A stretch of 64,000 nucleotides of DNA from assembly GCA_030549335.1 (NCBI GenBank), contig CM060195.1, positions 13,173,501-13,237,500 of the forward strand. Reading direction: 5' to 3'. The notes under the pieces were generated by a model. That model saw only the letters and a program-made list of their open reading frames with translations. It was not told the origin of the DNA and did not search any database. Source of the stretch: Pontederia crassipes. Its lineage: Eukaryota > Streptophyta > Magnoliopsida > Commelinales > Pontederiaceae. This document shows positions 46,586-58,164 of the stretch, one piece after another (position 1 is the first letter of the stretch; each line of letters begins with the position of its first letter). A program made the translations under genes and the position numbers.

Positions 46586-46660
46586 TTGTAAAGTACAAAG
46601 AACACTCTGGGAATGATCAAGAATAGTTGCTTACAAGATAATTGAAAGTAAAGTGTGTAC

Positions 46661-48054
46661 CTTTCTCGTTCTGGTGGATGCTTTGTGCAATTAAATCCAT
46701 ATTCTACAAGCTTGAGAACTGCGTCCCTAAGCCGATGATAATCGTCGTCTACATTGTAGACCTGATGAGAAATTCTGGCATACCCAGTCACAGGACTCGA
46801 ACCATTTCTGTCGAGGCCAACTTCGCCATCATTTGGTGATTGGTAATAAATAGGAATTTCGACCTTAAACTCATCTCTCAGTAGACCCCTCAATTTCATG
46901 GCCTCCTTGTCACTGGAAATCCTCAAAGATCCCGGCAAGCCCACCATGATCATGCTGCAGGCCATTTCTGGAGGCGAGCCCAGGAACGTCCCCCATGACT
47001 CCGCCAGCATGTTCCCCATCTCGACGACCTTTTCATGATTCCTCTTGCGAATCCCCTTCATCCCTCCTTCGAACCTCCCAAGGAACTCCATCACCGAGGG
47101 CACAACAAGTTGGGAGCTGTAGTCCCGAGTGCCAATCCAGCCACTCTCCAGAGGAAGGCCATTCCCGTACTCGTGTGAGACCACCGGATGGTGCAGACGA
47201 GCCGCCGCGGAGGAGCTCTTCCGGATGTGCAGGAATGCAACAGAAGGGGGACAGAAGAACCACTTGTGGAGGTTGCTGGTGTAGAAGTCAGCGCCGATGT
47301 CCTGCACGTCAATCTCGACGTTGCCGATGGCATGTGCCGCGTCGACGAAGACCTGGTCGACGCCCTCCTCGCGGCAGATCCGAGTGAGCTCCTTGACGGG
47401 GATCACGACGCTGGGCATGGAAGTGACATGGTCGATGACCGCCAGCCGGACTCTACGTCCGTTAGAATTGCCGAGGGCCAGGGACTTCCGGAACTCGGCG
47501 ATGATCTCGGCATCGGAGGCGACCGGGAACGGAAGAGGGACCTCGATAACGTGGCCGCCGGCACGGGCGACGTACGCGTGGATGGATTTCTTGACGGCGC
47601 CATAAGCGTAGTGGAGCATGAGGACGGCGTCTCCCCGGCGGAAAACGCCCTCGGTGAAGGCCCAGGAGACGTGCTGGAGGACGATGGCGGCGGCGGTGGT
47701 TGCGTTATCGACGAGGGAGACCTCACCGACGTCGGCGGCGTTGACGAGTTCGGCGACGACGCGGCGGGACCGGAGGACGGCGGGCTGGAGGTGGCGGAAG
47801 TAGAACTCGTCGGGCTGCGCGAGGAATAACCGCTGCCACCGGAGCTGGGCAGCGAGAACAGAGGAGGGACAGCTGCCGAAGCTGCCGTTGTTAACGCGGG
47901 CCACAGAGAGGTCATGGTGGGCGAACTCCTCCGCGATCTCGGCAGGTGTGATGAAAGGGGGGCGAACACGGATGCGCTTGGCGGCGGGACCGTTGGCGTC
48001 GTCATCCCCGCCCGAGCTCCGGCGGCCGTTCTCGACGTGGTCCTTGGAATTCAT
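46661..48054 (-). CDS. L-cysteine desulfhydrase-like PLP-dependent aminotransferase (class V)
   Basis: Intact fold-type I aminotransferase class V protein, close to plant L-cysteine desulfhydrase, which breaks down cysteine to pyruvate, ammonia and sulfide. I start it at the first ATG (48054), the TTG upstream not being a plant start. Residues 1-35 are hydrophilic with a basic patch (AAKRIRVRPP). Core motifs: NNGSFGSCP (55-63), VDNATTAAA (115-123), the cofactor Asp region VFVDAAHAIGN (235-245) and the PLP lysine in SNLHKW at about residue 264. C-terminal domain with SGWIGTRDY and TGYARISHQVYN. Codons 1-464 are open. At 46661 a donor-like AAG|GTACAC suggests the exon ends here; the further open codons run into a TA microsatellite. 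GC content falls from 5' to 3'. The only host gene I am sure of. Plastid location is reported for relatives, but I see no clear transit peptide. Confidence 0.9.
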
Positions 48055-48446
48055 GGTGAGGGACGGCAAACCTTTGTTAGGAGATTCAAGGGAAGAAGGC
48101 TGCAGCGGCCATCGAAGAGCAAATTTTAGCTCGGTAAGGTTAAGGGTTTCGGCTGGACAGTGGAGAACGGAAATGGAGAAGGCGGTGACGGGACTCCGCC
48201 GTGGCCATGGTTAAAGTTAAAGGCTTTAACTTAAGCTTCAGATTTCGAGTTGTTCGTTTACGGGGAAAAAAAAGTTGTTAGTTTACATTTTTTAAAAGTT
48301 ACTTTTTTTTCATTGGCTCCAATAAATTATTAAGCAAATCCTGGGCGTTTGCTTTGTGTCGTGGCAAAACACTCGGCACAGTTCTAAACCTATAAAAAAA
48401 CTTGACAAACTTTTTTTAATCATTTTTTTTATGAGGTTAACGAGTA

Positions 48447-48797
48447 TGTAGAGCACCCCGCTCTATATCTTAGTGTAGAGTACTTATTTTTTATTATTTA
48501 AGTAATTTTATAATTATAATTTATGATTAGTTTAATCATATACTTCTTAGATGAAGAAATATATATTTATTGAGATAATTTGATAATAAAAAAAGTATCA
48601 CCTAAGGCTGAATAAATTATAGTCATTGAATTAAACATATTTGTTAAAATAGCTTTATCATAACCATCGGATTATTCGATGATCTTGATCTTAATCACAT
48701 TTACTATTTAACACATACTAAATTAGTGTGTATTTATTTTATTAATATAATAAGGAAAATGAGTGCTCTACACCCGTTCTACGTCAAATGCTCTACA
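48447..48797. mobile_element. MITE, 351 bp, TGTAGAGCA termini
   Basis: Ends are inverted: TGTAGAGCA... at the left and ...TGCTCTACA at the right, with further inverted similarity over about 45 bp (TGTAGAGTACTTATTTT against TGTAGAGCACTCATTTT). The TA dinucleotide lies on both sides. The interior is AT-rich. A second copy is at 16447-17296 in reverse orientation. Superfamily not determined. Confidence 0.7.
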
Positions 48798-48860
48798 TAT
48801 ACATTTTTCTCTTTTTTTATACATTGCAATATGAACCTATGAGCTGACATGCATGTTCTG

Positions 48861-49483
48861 TCGGATAAATTACACAAATGATCTCTCAATTTTGAGTCGA
48901 TTTCCAATTGATCCCCCAAATTTCAATTTATAACCAGAACGTCCTCCATCTTTCTTTTTCTTGCACGCTTAGTCCTCCTGCCTGGTGATAGTGAATTTTC
49001 CGGTTGTCTTGCTGACGTGACAAATTTTCTCTCTCCTCCACATCATTATAAAAATTAAAAAAAATAATAAAAAAGAATGAAGTTTCCACGTCATTAAATT
49101 TTTTTTAAAAAAAATTAGAGCCGGAGAGAAAAAAGGGGGGCGACTGCCCGAGCTCCGACGAGCTCGAGCTCGCCGAAGCTCGAGCAGAGGTGGGCGGTCA
49201 CCCCCCTCCCTCTCTCTCCAGACGCTGGAGAGAGAGAGGGAGGGGGCGGTCGCCCTCCTCTGTGCTGGAGAGAGAGAGGGGGGCGACCGCCCCCTCCTTC
49301 TCTCTCCCGCAGCGCTCGCCGGAGCTCGAGCTCTCGTTGGAGAGAGAGAGGGGGGCGACCCCTTCTCTCTCCCGTGCTACGGGAGAGAGAAGGAGGGGCG
49401 TAGTCGCCCCCCTCTGCTCGAGCTCCGACGAGCTCGAGCTCGCCGGAGCTCAAGCTCTCGTTGGAGAGAGAGAGGGGGGCGAC

Positions 49484-49518
<35 letters not shown>

Positions 49519-49835
49519 AGAAAGAGAGAGCGGGGCGGTCGCCCCCTCCTCTCTCTCCGGCTCTAATTTTTTTATTTTTAAATTTTTTAATAACGTGGAA
49601 ACTTTATTTTTTTATTATTTTTTTAATTTTTATAATGACGTGACGGACATAAAATGACGTGGAGGAGAGAGAAAATCCGTCACGTCAGCAAGTTAATCAG
49701 GAAGCCCACTATCACCGGTCAGGAGGACTACGCGTGCAAGAAAAAGAAAGATGGAGGACATTCTGATTATAAATTGAAGTTAGGGGATTAATTGGAAATC
49801 GGATCAAAGTTGATGGACCATTCGTGTAATTTACT
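48861..49835. mobile_element. Fold-back Mutator-like element with GC-rich hairpin core
   Basis: Sites CATGTTCTG (48852-48860) and CATGTTCTC (49836-49844) match at 8 of 9. Inverted arms of about 270 bp (48861-49135 and 49550-49835) pair closely: ATAAATTACAC, TTCCAATTGATCCCC, GTCCTCCATCTTTC, TTGCTGACGTGAC, ATTAGAGCCGGAGAG. The core has repeated (G)GGGGCGACCGCCCC-like palindromes. No transposase. Related in plan and arm wording to 40225-43969. Confidence 0.82.
49137..49550. repeat. Palindrome-rich core
   Basis: Repeated inverted units: GAGCTCGAGCTCGCCG, GGGCGGTCGCCC and GGAGAGAGAGAG, plus a (CT)n run at 49480-49518. Several nested hairpins can form. Confidence 0.8.
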
Positions 49836-49844
49836 CATGTTCTC

Positions 49845-51631
49845 TCCCGTGCATGCATTTAAGTTTGAAAAAAAAATGAAGAGGAGGAAAAAAAAGTTAC
49901 GAAGTTATGGCGGTCTAACAAAAATTCCACAAATTTATTCAATTGAAGAAAAACTTAAATCTTAGGGGTGTAAGTAAAATTTTAGTCATTCCAAAAATCT
50001 AATCAACTAAAAAATATGAATCCCCTATAAGAAAATTAGGTTAGTTTTCCAAAATAAATAACTTACTTAAATTAGAGCTCCTTATAAAAAAAATGAGAGG
50101 ATGTGATCCGAACTAACTATATTTTTAAAATTATTATAATAAAGTATTATTTTAAGTTTAAATAATATTTTTGTAGTTTTATCTTTTCTCATATTTATTA
50201 GATTGGGTATATTATTGAACTCGAGTAAAATAAAATTTATTGGTGAACTATTTATTTGTTTTAATTGTTTAGCTTTTCTTATCTTGAATATATTTCTTTT
50301 ATATTATTTGTTGAATATTTTCTTGGTTACCTTGAATATTTGTAAATGACGAACTGTAATTGAATAAATAAAAAAAGTGCTAAATATACTTTTGTCTTAT
50401 CTTAAATATATATCTCTTTGGATTATTAACAAAAATAAAACTTAGAGCGGAGAATAAATTAACTTGGAGGAATTATAAAGAGTCAAATAAAATAGTTTTA
50501 CGTTCTAAGAGGTAAGGAGGATATTTTTGCTTAAACCATGTTTATGAAAAAAAACCCTCGAAGCCTTGTATGTGAAGAATAGAAGAAAGCGAGAAAAAAA
50601 AAAAATCAAACAACAGATTCAACGGTCCACGTCAAAGCTGTTTCGACGTGCCATTTCCCATCTCATTTAATATGATGCCGCATTATTAGTCGTGGACAAA
50701 ACGAACTAATCAAAGCATTAAAAAAAGTTGTGGACACGTCGGAGTGATTAGCACTCAGCGGCATATGATTTGAAATAAAAATAAAGGAAGAAAAAATAGG
50801 GAAGAATACGATGGCCAGTGAATGGTTGATGAAGATGATAATATTTTTTTCTTTCTTGGGGCATCAAGTTGGTTTGTGATAATAATGATGTCCATATCAT
50901 AATGCATCACAATTCATTTAGTACTCATCAATGTCCCAAGCACAATTACCAATAGAGAAAAATAAAATAAGATACACAATCAGAAGCTTAAGCAAGTTAC
51001 ACGACTATGATTCATCACAACAAGCGTTGGAAATGAAAACTTTGTACTACAAATTGGCCTGCAAACTACTTGCTGGCAATCATTAATTGTATCATGGTTA
51101 GCATTTGATTTGATTATGCTGGAAAGCACAGCCTTCTTAACCAATTGACGATTAGTAGAAGGTGAACGGCTAGTAGTACATGCAGCGTTTATAAAATAAT
51201 ATGATTATATATGGGTTTAAGGAAAAGAGTCAACTGTCGTTAAATTTATTGTATAATAATAATATGATTTCTATTCAAATTTCGGATCAAAAGGTTGCAT
51301 TTAAGTAAAAGAAGAAAAAAACTCATTTTAAAAGTGAATTTGAAAGAATTATTTTGGGGATAAAATTATTTTCTTATGTTAAATTGTGTATTAATAAGAT
51401 AAGATAAGATAAGAAATATAAATTAAATATGTTTCAATGTGTAATATGGATTGGTTTCTGATGTCTGCTGATTTCTCTCCGGATATAACAAAGGCGTACC
51501 AATATTACAGTACATGGTTGGCACCAAAGCTTGAAAAAAGGCTTTCCACTCGTGTAAAATTTATTAATTCATTGCATGCAAAACCTTATGATCCAAGTAA
51601 TCAAATCACCAAGTCTCTCTCTCTCTCTCTT

Positions 51632-51663
<32 letters not shown>

Positions 51664-54600
51664 TATTATAATAAAGGGACTGGTCGGCTTCAAAAAGGAT
51701 GCAGTGGAGGTGATGCCCCACGAGGTGCACAAAACTGTCTGCAGCACACAGATAGATTAAAGTTGTTGCTCAGGAAAATGACATAACTCTCTACCAATGA
51801 GGGAGGATTGCCGTCTTAAGCATGCAGGTCTTATAGTTGAAATTTAAGTAGGTAAAACATTTTTATTAAAGGTTCAATTTGTCATAATCAGACGATATTA
51901 GTCCATGCACATACTAATTAATGTCGTAATATCTTAATCCATATAGATGACAGAAAATATCACAATTTTGTTTAGGACATCTTCTGGGGGCAAGATTCCA
52001 GGACTGTTCCCAAACTTTTTGTTCTAGAGACTTTTATTAATATACATGATTGGCGTTTGGAATTTTTTGTCGAAATGGTCTCCCAAGAAACATATGCGTC
52101 CAGAAATTTTCATGACTCTTGATCTAACCATCTCTTTTTTATTTAATTAAATAAATCAATAATTAAATAGCAAATGATAAGAGTTCTAATGGAAGAAAAA
52201 AATAAAAAAAATAATTAAGACAGCTAAAAGAGATTATAGATCAAATTCAAAATTGTTTTACAAAGAGATTAGAACTTATTTTGGGATAACAATTTAATTG
52301 AATTCGAATTTTTTGCCATATAAAATAAACCTCTCCCCAAGATGTTCATACAAAAAAAATTTTTTCTTCTCCAATTGAATGTTTCTTGTTCCTTGATGTT
52401 TGTGTGTACATGCTAACTTCGACCATCTAATCATTATTATCATCTTTGTCAAAGGACATTGGAGTCACAACGAAGTCGAGAAGATTGTTAGAAAAGTCCT
52501 CTAAAGTCTTGAGTTGCATATAGTTCTACTGAAAAAAATACTTAAAATTTTTAATTCATTTTAGAATATAATTTCTTAAAGGAATAATTAAATGAAAGAG
52601 AAATTAAAAATTGTGAATTATTCTCCTATGATACCAGGAGAGTTATCATAAGTTTTTATGTCGAAAGAATAAGTTTATTAGTCACAAAGTTATCTCAAAG
52701 TCTCAAAAAAAATTATAGGGTATTCAAATTCTGTTGTGCCCGAATCTTGGTTCTTCAATAGTTCACGTGGCTCGACGAACTCGAGTGTGAATACTACTTG
52801 AATTTGGACTTAACCCAGCCTAAGTTCCAGTTAGGTTGACTTGAGTTTTGTTCTGATGCTTTTAAGGCATTTGGAGTGCGTTCTAATAACCCAGCCCATG
52901 TGTTGATATACTCGGCTCAAGTTCTATGTTAGAAAAATGAAGGATGTTGCACTAAAACATCCGATCTGAACCACCTCAGAACCAAACTCATATTTTAGTT
53001 AAAAAGTTGTGCATAGAACATGGTCGATGTTGCTTAGAACATGGTTCGTGTCCTGACTAAACTTGGCCCAAATTTTCTTGTACCAAACTCAAATTTTGGT
53101 AGTTTTAAAGAAAATGTTTTCTTTTGATTTGTTATGTTATTTGACTCAAAATATGTGGTGTGAAGGTCCAAGATGCAAAATATCTAAATTCATAGTTGGA
53201 ATCAAAGTGATAAGGGGTTAAATTAACCTAAATGCAAGAGATGACCTCTTTCGATAGAAAGTTTCAAAATTAATTTTAAAATTTACAATTTCTCTGCACA
53301 CTGATAGAGATTGTAAGTGCACAGCAATATCTATAGTACTTAAGATTCAATCCATAAGGACAAATCTAAAAATTCGCACTTGACAGAAATTGTTTTGAAA
53401 GAAAAGCTAAAGTAAGGGTGTTGATTGAGTTAACAAAGTAAAGTGACACTAAATTAGAAATTGTAATAAAGAAAATATAAGATAATTTTTAGAGTTTTTA
53501 ATATAATTCAGAGAACATGAAAAAAAATAGAATGCGGAAAAAATGTTTCAATTAAAAATCAGTACAAATGAACACTATGGCTTAGGGAATACTTCTGAAA
53601 ATTATTTCTTAAACCAATAGAATTCAAAAAGAGTAGACAATGTCATTCATGGGTGATTCTGCTCTCACAGTAATCATCTTCTAAAATCATTTTACTCTCA
53701 TACCTAATAAATCTAGAATATACAAGAGTGAAAACATTCACCTAAAGTGTATCTGTCATGCTCTTACAGTTTTCGAGTAACCTAGATGTCACTTATCTAT
53801 GTGAGTTCACCTCTTCGTATTTGATCACATCTTACTTTCATCTTACATATTACTTTAATGCCATTTTATTAATTTTCACATGGGAATTACATGTTTTCTA
53901 TGCCAACTTTGACTATTTGCAAGGGGGCTGACAACAACTTTTTAAAATTTGAAAGTAGGAGAGAAAACATGATAAGAAGGGGGCTGAGGAGAACTACTAG
54001 AGAAGAGGGGGGGGGGGGGATTTTTTTTTTCCTTTTTGGGAAATCAGGAGAAATCCTTGTGGATGAGGAGGGACAAGAAAAAAGGAGGATTTGAGGAAGG
54101 GAGATGACTGCAAAGAACTCTTTCTGATTTTGTGCAAGCCGATGCTCGACTAAACTTTTATTCTCTTTTGAGGTAGAATGCAACTGATTAATGCTAGTTT
54201 GATCTTCTGGTGGCTGAACTCTCATATGAATACTTTCATTTACTATTGTAGATTCAATGGCATGGGTAGTGCTAGAACTTATTTAGATCGAAAAGTCTTT
54301 CTATTATATCTCATTCGAGAGAGAAAATGTTCCTTATCTCATGCTCTTGACTGCATTTGTATTATGAAATTCAAAGAGGTTGAAAGGTCTATTGTTACTT
54401 GTAAGACGAGAGTCAACTGCATTAAAGTGATAATCTAAGATTAAACTTTCATGCGTCATATTTGAGATAAAAGTGTATTTGAAATATGCTATTTAGATGA
54501 CTAATGTTGAGAGATCAAATTAGTCATTCTTTCTCTAATCAATCATTATCGTCCATTCCCTTGAAACTCATAGAGAAATCAAAGAGTTAATATGAGAGGT

Positions 54601-55374
54601 AGATTTTAGCAACATTAGAATAAAGATTGAAAGATCGACATCCTTCCTGAAAGATCTTACCCAATAGTGATTGCTCCATCCAACCTCAGAAGAGTACCTC
54701 ATCTTCTTTAGCATAGCTTACTATCATTCCTATTCTACTCCTTTTAAATTTTCATAATAGTCTATCTAGTTTTCGTCCTTGAAGTTTGAAATTTATGGGA
54801 AAGAAATTCTAGATCGCTTTGGATATGACAATCGTGATTCCTACTCGACCTGAATATATATAAAAGTGTGGACTATCAAATTTAATTAACTAATCAACTG
54901 AAAATTGTCCTAGAATTTATATCTCTAAAAGTCTGCATCAGTATCACCCTATGATCAGACTTGATGTCTTTTTTATCATAAACCAGAGCATATCCAACCT
55001 CTTGACTCGAGCTAACTCGCGATTGCAAGGGTTGTTCCTCTTAGGTAGAGATAATGAAGATTGAATGAAAATAAAGCAGTCACGAAATCTATTAATGCCC
55101 AAACATATGTTATGATTGAGGAATAAAATACCCTCTCGGGCAAGGGAGAATGATGTCAAAAATTTGGAAACACTCGAGCAAAAAATAAAAAAGATATGAA
55201 ATGTGTTTATGTCCCAAGTTTACCTCTCGACCTTACTTTGTATAGTTTAATCTCCCTTTTGACACAATCCAGCCATAACCCGACCTCTCCACCCATATAC
55301 CATGATTGAAGAATAGAATTACGAATAGAATTAGCCTTTTGGGAAGGATGATTGTTGTCAAAAATCTAAAAGGC
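49845..55374. other. AT-rich intergenic stretch, no gene seen
   Basis: Open frames here are short and low in complexity (poly-A/T runs, (CT)n(TA)n near 51617-51655, a G14 tract at 54006-54020). 53270-53850 and 54440-55377 hold text such as AAGATTCAATCCATAAGGAC like that in the 28197-29304 insertion, so they may be old LTR remains. I find no protein family or RNA gene. Confidence 0.5.
51617..51655. repeat. (CT)n(TA)n compound microsatellite
   Basis: CTCTCTCTCTCTCTCT followed by a TATATA run of about 22 bp. Confidence 0.95.
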
Positions 55375-55394
55375 TCACACTACAAGAAAACTGA

Positions 55395-57110
55395 CGATTA
55401 GCAACGCCAAATAACATCCCAAAATATGATGACGCTAAATCGATGCCACTAGCATCGTTGTGGCATCTCAATTGAGTCTCAACTATGAGATGCTACTTGT
55501 CTCCCAATAGCATCTCATTAGCATTTTCTTTGCGTTTCAAAAAGTAGGCGCTAAAGCAGGCACCATTGAGACGCTAGATAGTCGCTATTATTGTGCGCAA
55601 TGAAGCGAAAGTGCACGGGAGAACCTAGCGTTGTTCTCGCGTCGATAGCCTTCGACGCGAAGCTAGCATCGCAAAAACTAAGACGCTATTGAGACTCTAT
55701 GGAGACGCTAACTTGCGTCACATTCACAACGACACTATGTAGACGCCAATGTTATACTTGGCATATATGTTAATTAAGAAAAAGATAACACGACGCTACG
55801 TAGATGCCAATGTGATTACTTGGAATACCTATATATGTTAATTAAGAAATAGATAACTATATATAGGCTATCTATATTTATATCGCTATATGTTATCTAT
55901 TTTGAGGCAACCCTATATATTATCTATACTATACATTAATCAATAAATTAATTAAATATTGTATATGTACCTTCAACATATATATGTATTCCTACATGAT
56001 TACTTATATATGTCTACATCATGGTAGTGTTCCTAAATATATAATTTGTTACCTATATTATATATGTTATTTATCCATACAATATATATCGTATCTTAAT
56101 TACACATATATTATTTTTATATTCTTAATTATGAAATTATGATGGTTGAATTAAGAGACATGGTTCACCAGAAATTATCCCATTTTAACGTTTTTGTGGA
56201 GGCTCAATAGCGTCTACCTAGTGCCACACTAGAGGCGCGAGATTGGCTGACGCCATATAGACACTATTGGTGTCTCTATGGCGTCGCCCCGCTGAGACGC
56301 AAAAATGACTGAGATGCGACTTCAATGCTATTGTATCGCTAATACACTTTAGGGACTCAATAACGTCTGTATTGCGCCGCAGTAGCTGACTTTTTATGAC
56401 ACTCGCTTAACCGGGCACATATAGGCATATAAATATACGTATATACTTATACATATATATATAACAAGTACACATATACATATTATTATCACTTAATCTC
56501 TCGCATATATACATACATATATATACTTGGAATACGTATACATATACATGTTATCTATATATGTATCGCACATATATAGACATATACATACACATGTATT
56601 ACATATATATATGTATATATACACACAAATTTGTTATATACACATATACATGAATAATTATATATGCATTCCATAAATTTTAGATTGTGGGAAGAAAACA
56701 AAACAACTGGAACGGGACACAACGCGATGAGACGATCTTGATAAAGAAAATTACATATATATAATAGAAAATTAGATTATAGAAAAACACATAGCGTCAC
56801 TCTGGCGTCACCATTTTGAGACACTAAGTTTTATGAGACACTAATGTGACACTATGGTGTCGCTAAGATTCTTAGCAACCCATTAGCCTCTCTATAGCGC
56901 CACGTTAGCCGACTTTTTATTTCACTTAATCGGGCACACATTGACATATAAATAGACATATATAACTCGTGCACATATACATATTATTATCACATAATAT
57001 AATGTTAAATTAGGAGTAAAATTCAATATAGCGTCCCTACAGCCTCGAAATAGCGTCTCGACTATGGCGCTTATGCAGTGTCTAAGTAGCGTCGCTCCTA
57101 TTGAGGTGCT
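55395..57110. repeat. CACTA 5' subterminal repeats
   Basis: Dense short direct and inverted motifs such as AGACGCTA, TAGCGTC and GCGTCTC in 55395-55800, 56160-56400 and 56780-57110, separated by TATA-rich stretches. In CACTA elements such motifs bind the transposase accessory protein. Confidence 0.8.
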
Positions 57111-57129
57111 AAATAATTAACTTAAATCC

Positions 57130-57655
57130 CTAAGCCTCTTCTGCCTTTTCACTTTTTACTGTTCGCCAATTTTTATGCTCATCGATGACGCTCGACGCTC
57201 CTCTGCTCTGACGACGCCCGGCGACTCCCGACGGTCCTCCGCTCTGATGACGCCCGACGCTCCTTTGCTCCAACGATGCCCAATGACGCCCGACGCTCCT
57301 CCGCTCCGACGACTCCCTCTGCTCCGACGGTTCTTCACTCCGATGACGCCCTCCGCTCCGACGACGCCCTCCGCTCCGACGACGTCCGACGACGGCCTCC
57401 GCCTCTTCAACTCCTCCGCCCCTGCCGTCTGGCTCCTCCGCGGCCTGCCCTCTGCCTCGCCCTCCGCCTCCTCCTCCTCCACCGCCGCCATCCACCTCCG
57501 AATCCTCTGCCTCCTCCGTCGCCCATCCGCTTCCGCCGCTCTCCACCTCGTCTGCCCGCCGACTGTGCTCCTCCAATTGGTGCAGGCCGTCGCCCGCCGC
57601 CTTCCTCTACCCCTTACCCTCCGTCGCCTGCCGCCATCCTTCTCCGGTTAAGGAG
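57130..57655 (+). other. GC-rich leader with CCGACGACGCC repeats
   Basis: More than two-thirds GC by eye, against an AT-rich surround. It carries repeated 'CTCCGCTCCGACGACGCC' units and is open in several frames of both strands. I read it as the CACTA leader/first-exon region, not as a proven coding sequence. Confidence 0.45.
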
Positions 57656-57675
57656 GTACGAGCCCGCCACCATCC

Positions 57676-58018
57676 ATGTTAAGTTAATTATTAGCGAATG
57701 TTAAGTTAATTACTAGCTCATGCTAAGCTAGTTACTAGTTAATTAGTAGTGCATGTTAACTTAATAACTAGTTAAGTTAATCTAATGCATGTTAACTTAA
57801 TTACTTGAAACTAGTGCATGTTAAGTTAATTACTAGTGCATGTTAATCTAGTTAATTAGTAGTGCATGTTAACTTAATAACTAGTTAAGTTAATATAATG
57901 CATGTTAACTTAATTGCTAGTTAATTACTAGTGCATGTTAAGGTAGTTACTAGTTAATTAGTAGTGCATGTTAAGGTAGTTACTAGTTAATTACTTGAAA
58001 CTAATCTAAGGACTAGTT
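57676..58018. repeat. Tandem GCATGTTAA / ACTAGTTAATTA repeats
   Basis: About ten degenerate units of the form GCATGTTAACTTAATTACT / AGTTAATTAGTAGT, of 20-45 bp each, between the GC-rich leader and the TNP2 gene, probably in an intron or leader. Confidence 0.88.
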
Positions 58019-58164
58019 AATTTGCTATTACCTCTTTTTAATCATGTTCTCATTAATTTTACTAAGGATGTACTTCTGCATTCTTGGTAATAAAATGAGA
58101 TTATGAAACGACGAATGTTTCAAGTACACGAATTTATTGACATATGACTTAATGTTGTCCGTTA

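Noticed and set aside
46501..46660. C-terminal extension of the desulfhydrase with an Ile-Tyr repeat
   Set aside because: Read-through of a likely intron into a TA microsatellite, beyond the donor site at 46660.
47188..47829. 213-codon plus-strand frame opposite the desulfhydrase gene
   Set aside because: It is the antisense shadow of a GC-rich real gene whose codon positions keep the opposite strand open.
49115..49657. Open frames on both strands in the GC-rich core
   Set aside because: Palindromic repeats of a fold-back element make both strands open; the reading is Leu/Glu/Arg/Ser repetition.
53887..54225. 112-codon minus-strand frame
   Set aside because: Poly-K/P/S text caused by A and G tracts; no family recognised and no gene context.
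57130..57576. 148-codon Gly/Glu/Arg-rich minus-strand frame
   Set aside because: Antisense of a repetitive GC-rich leader, open in several frames; no sign of coding selection.
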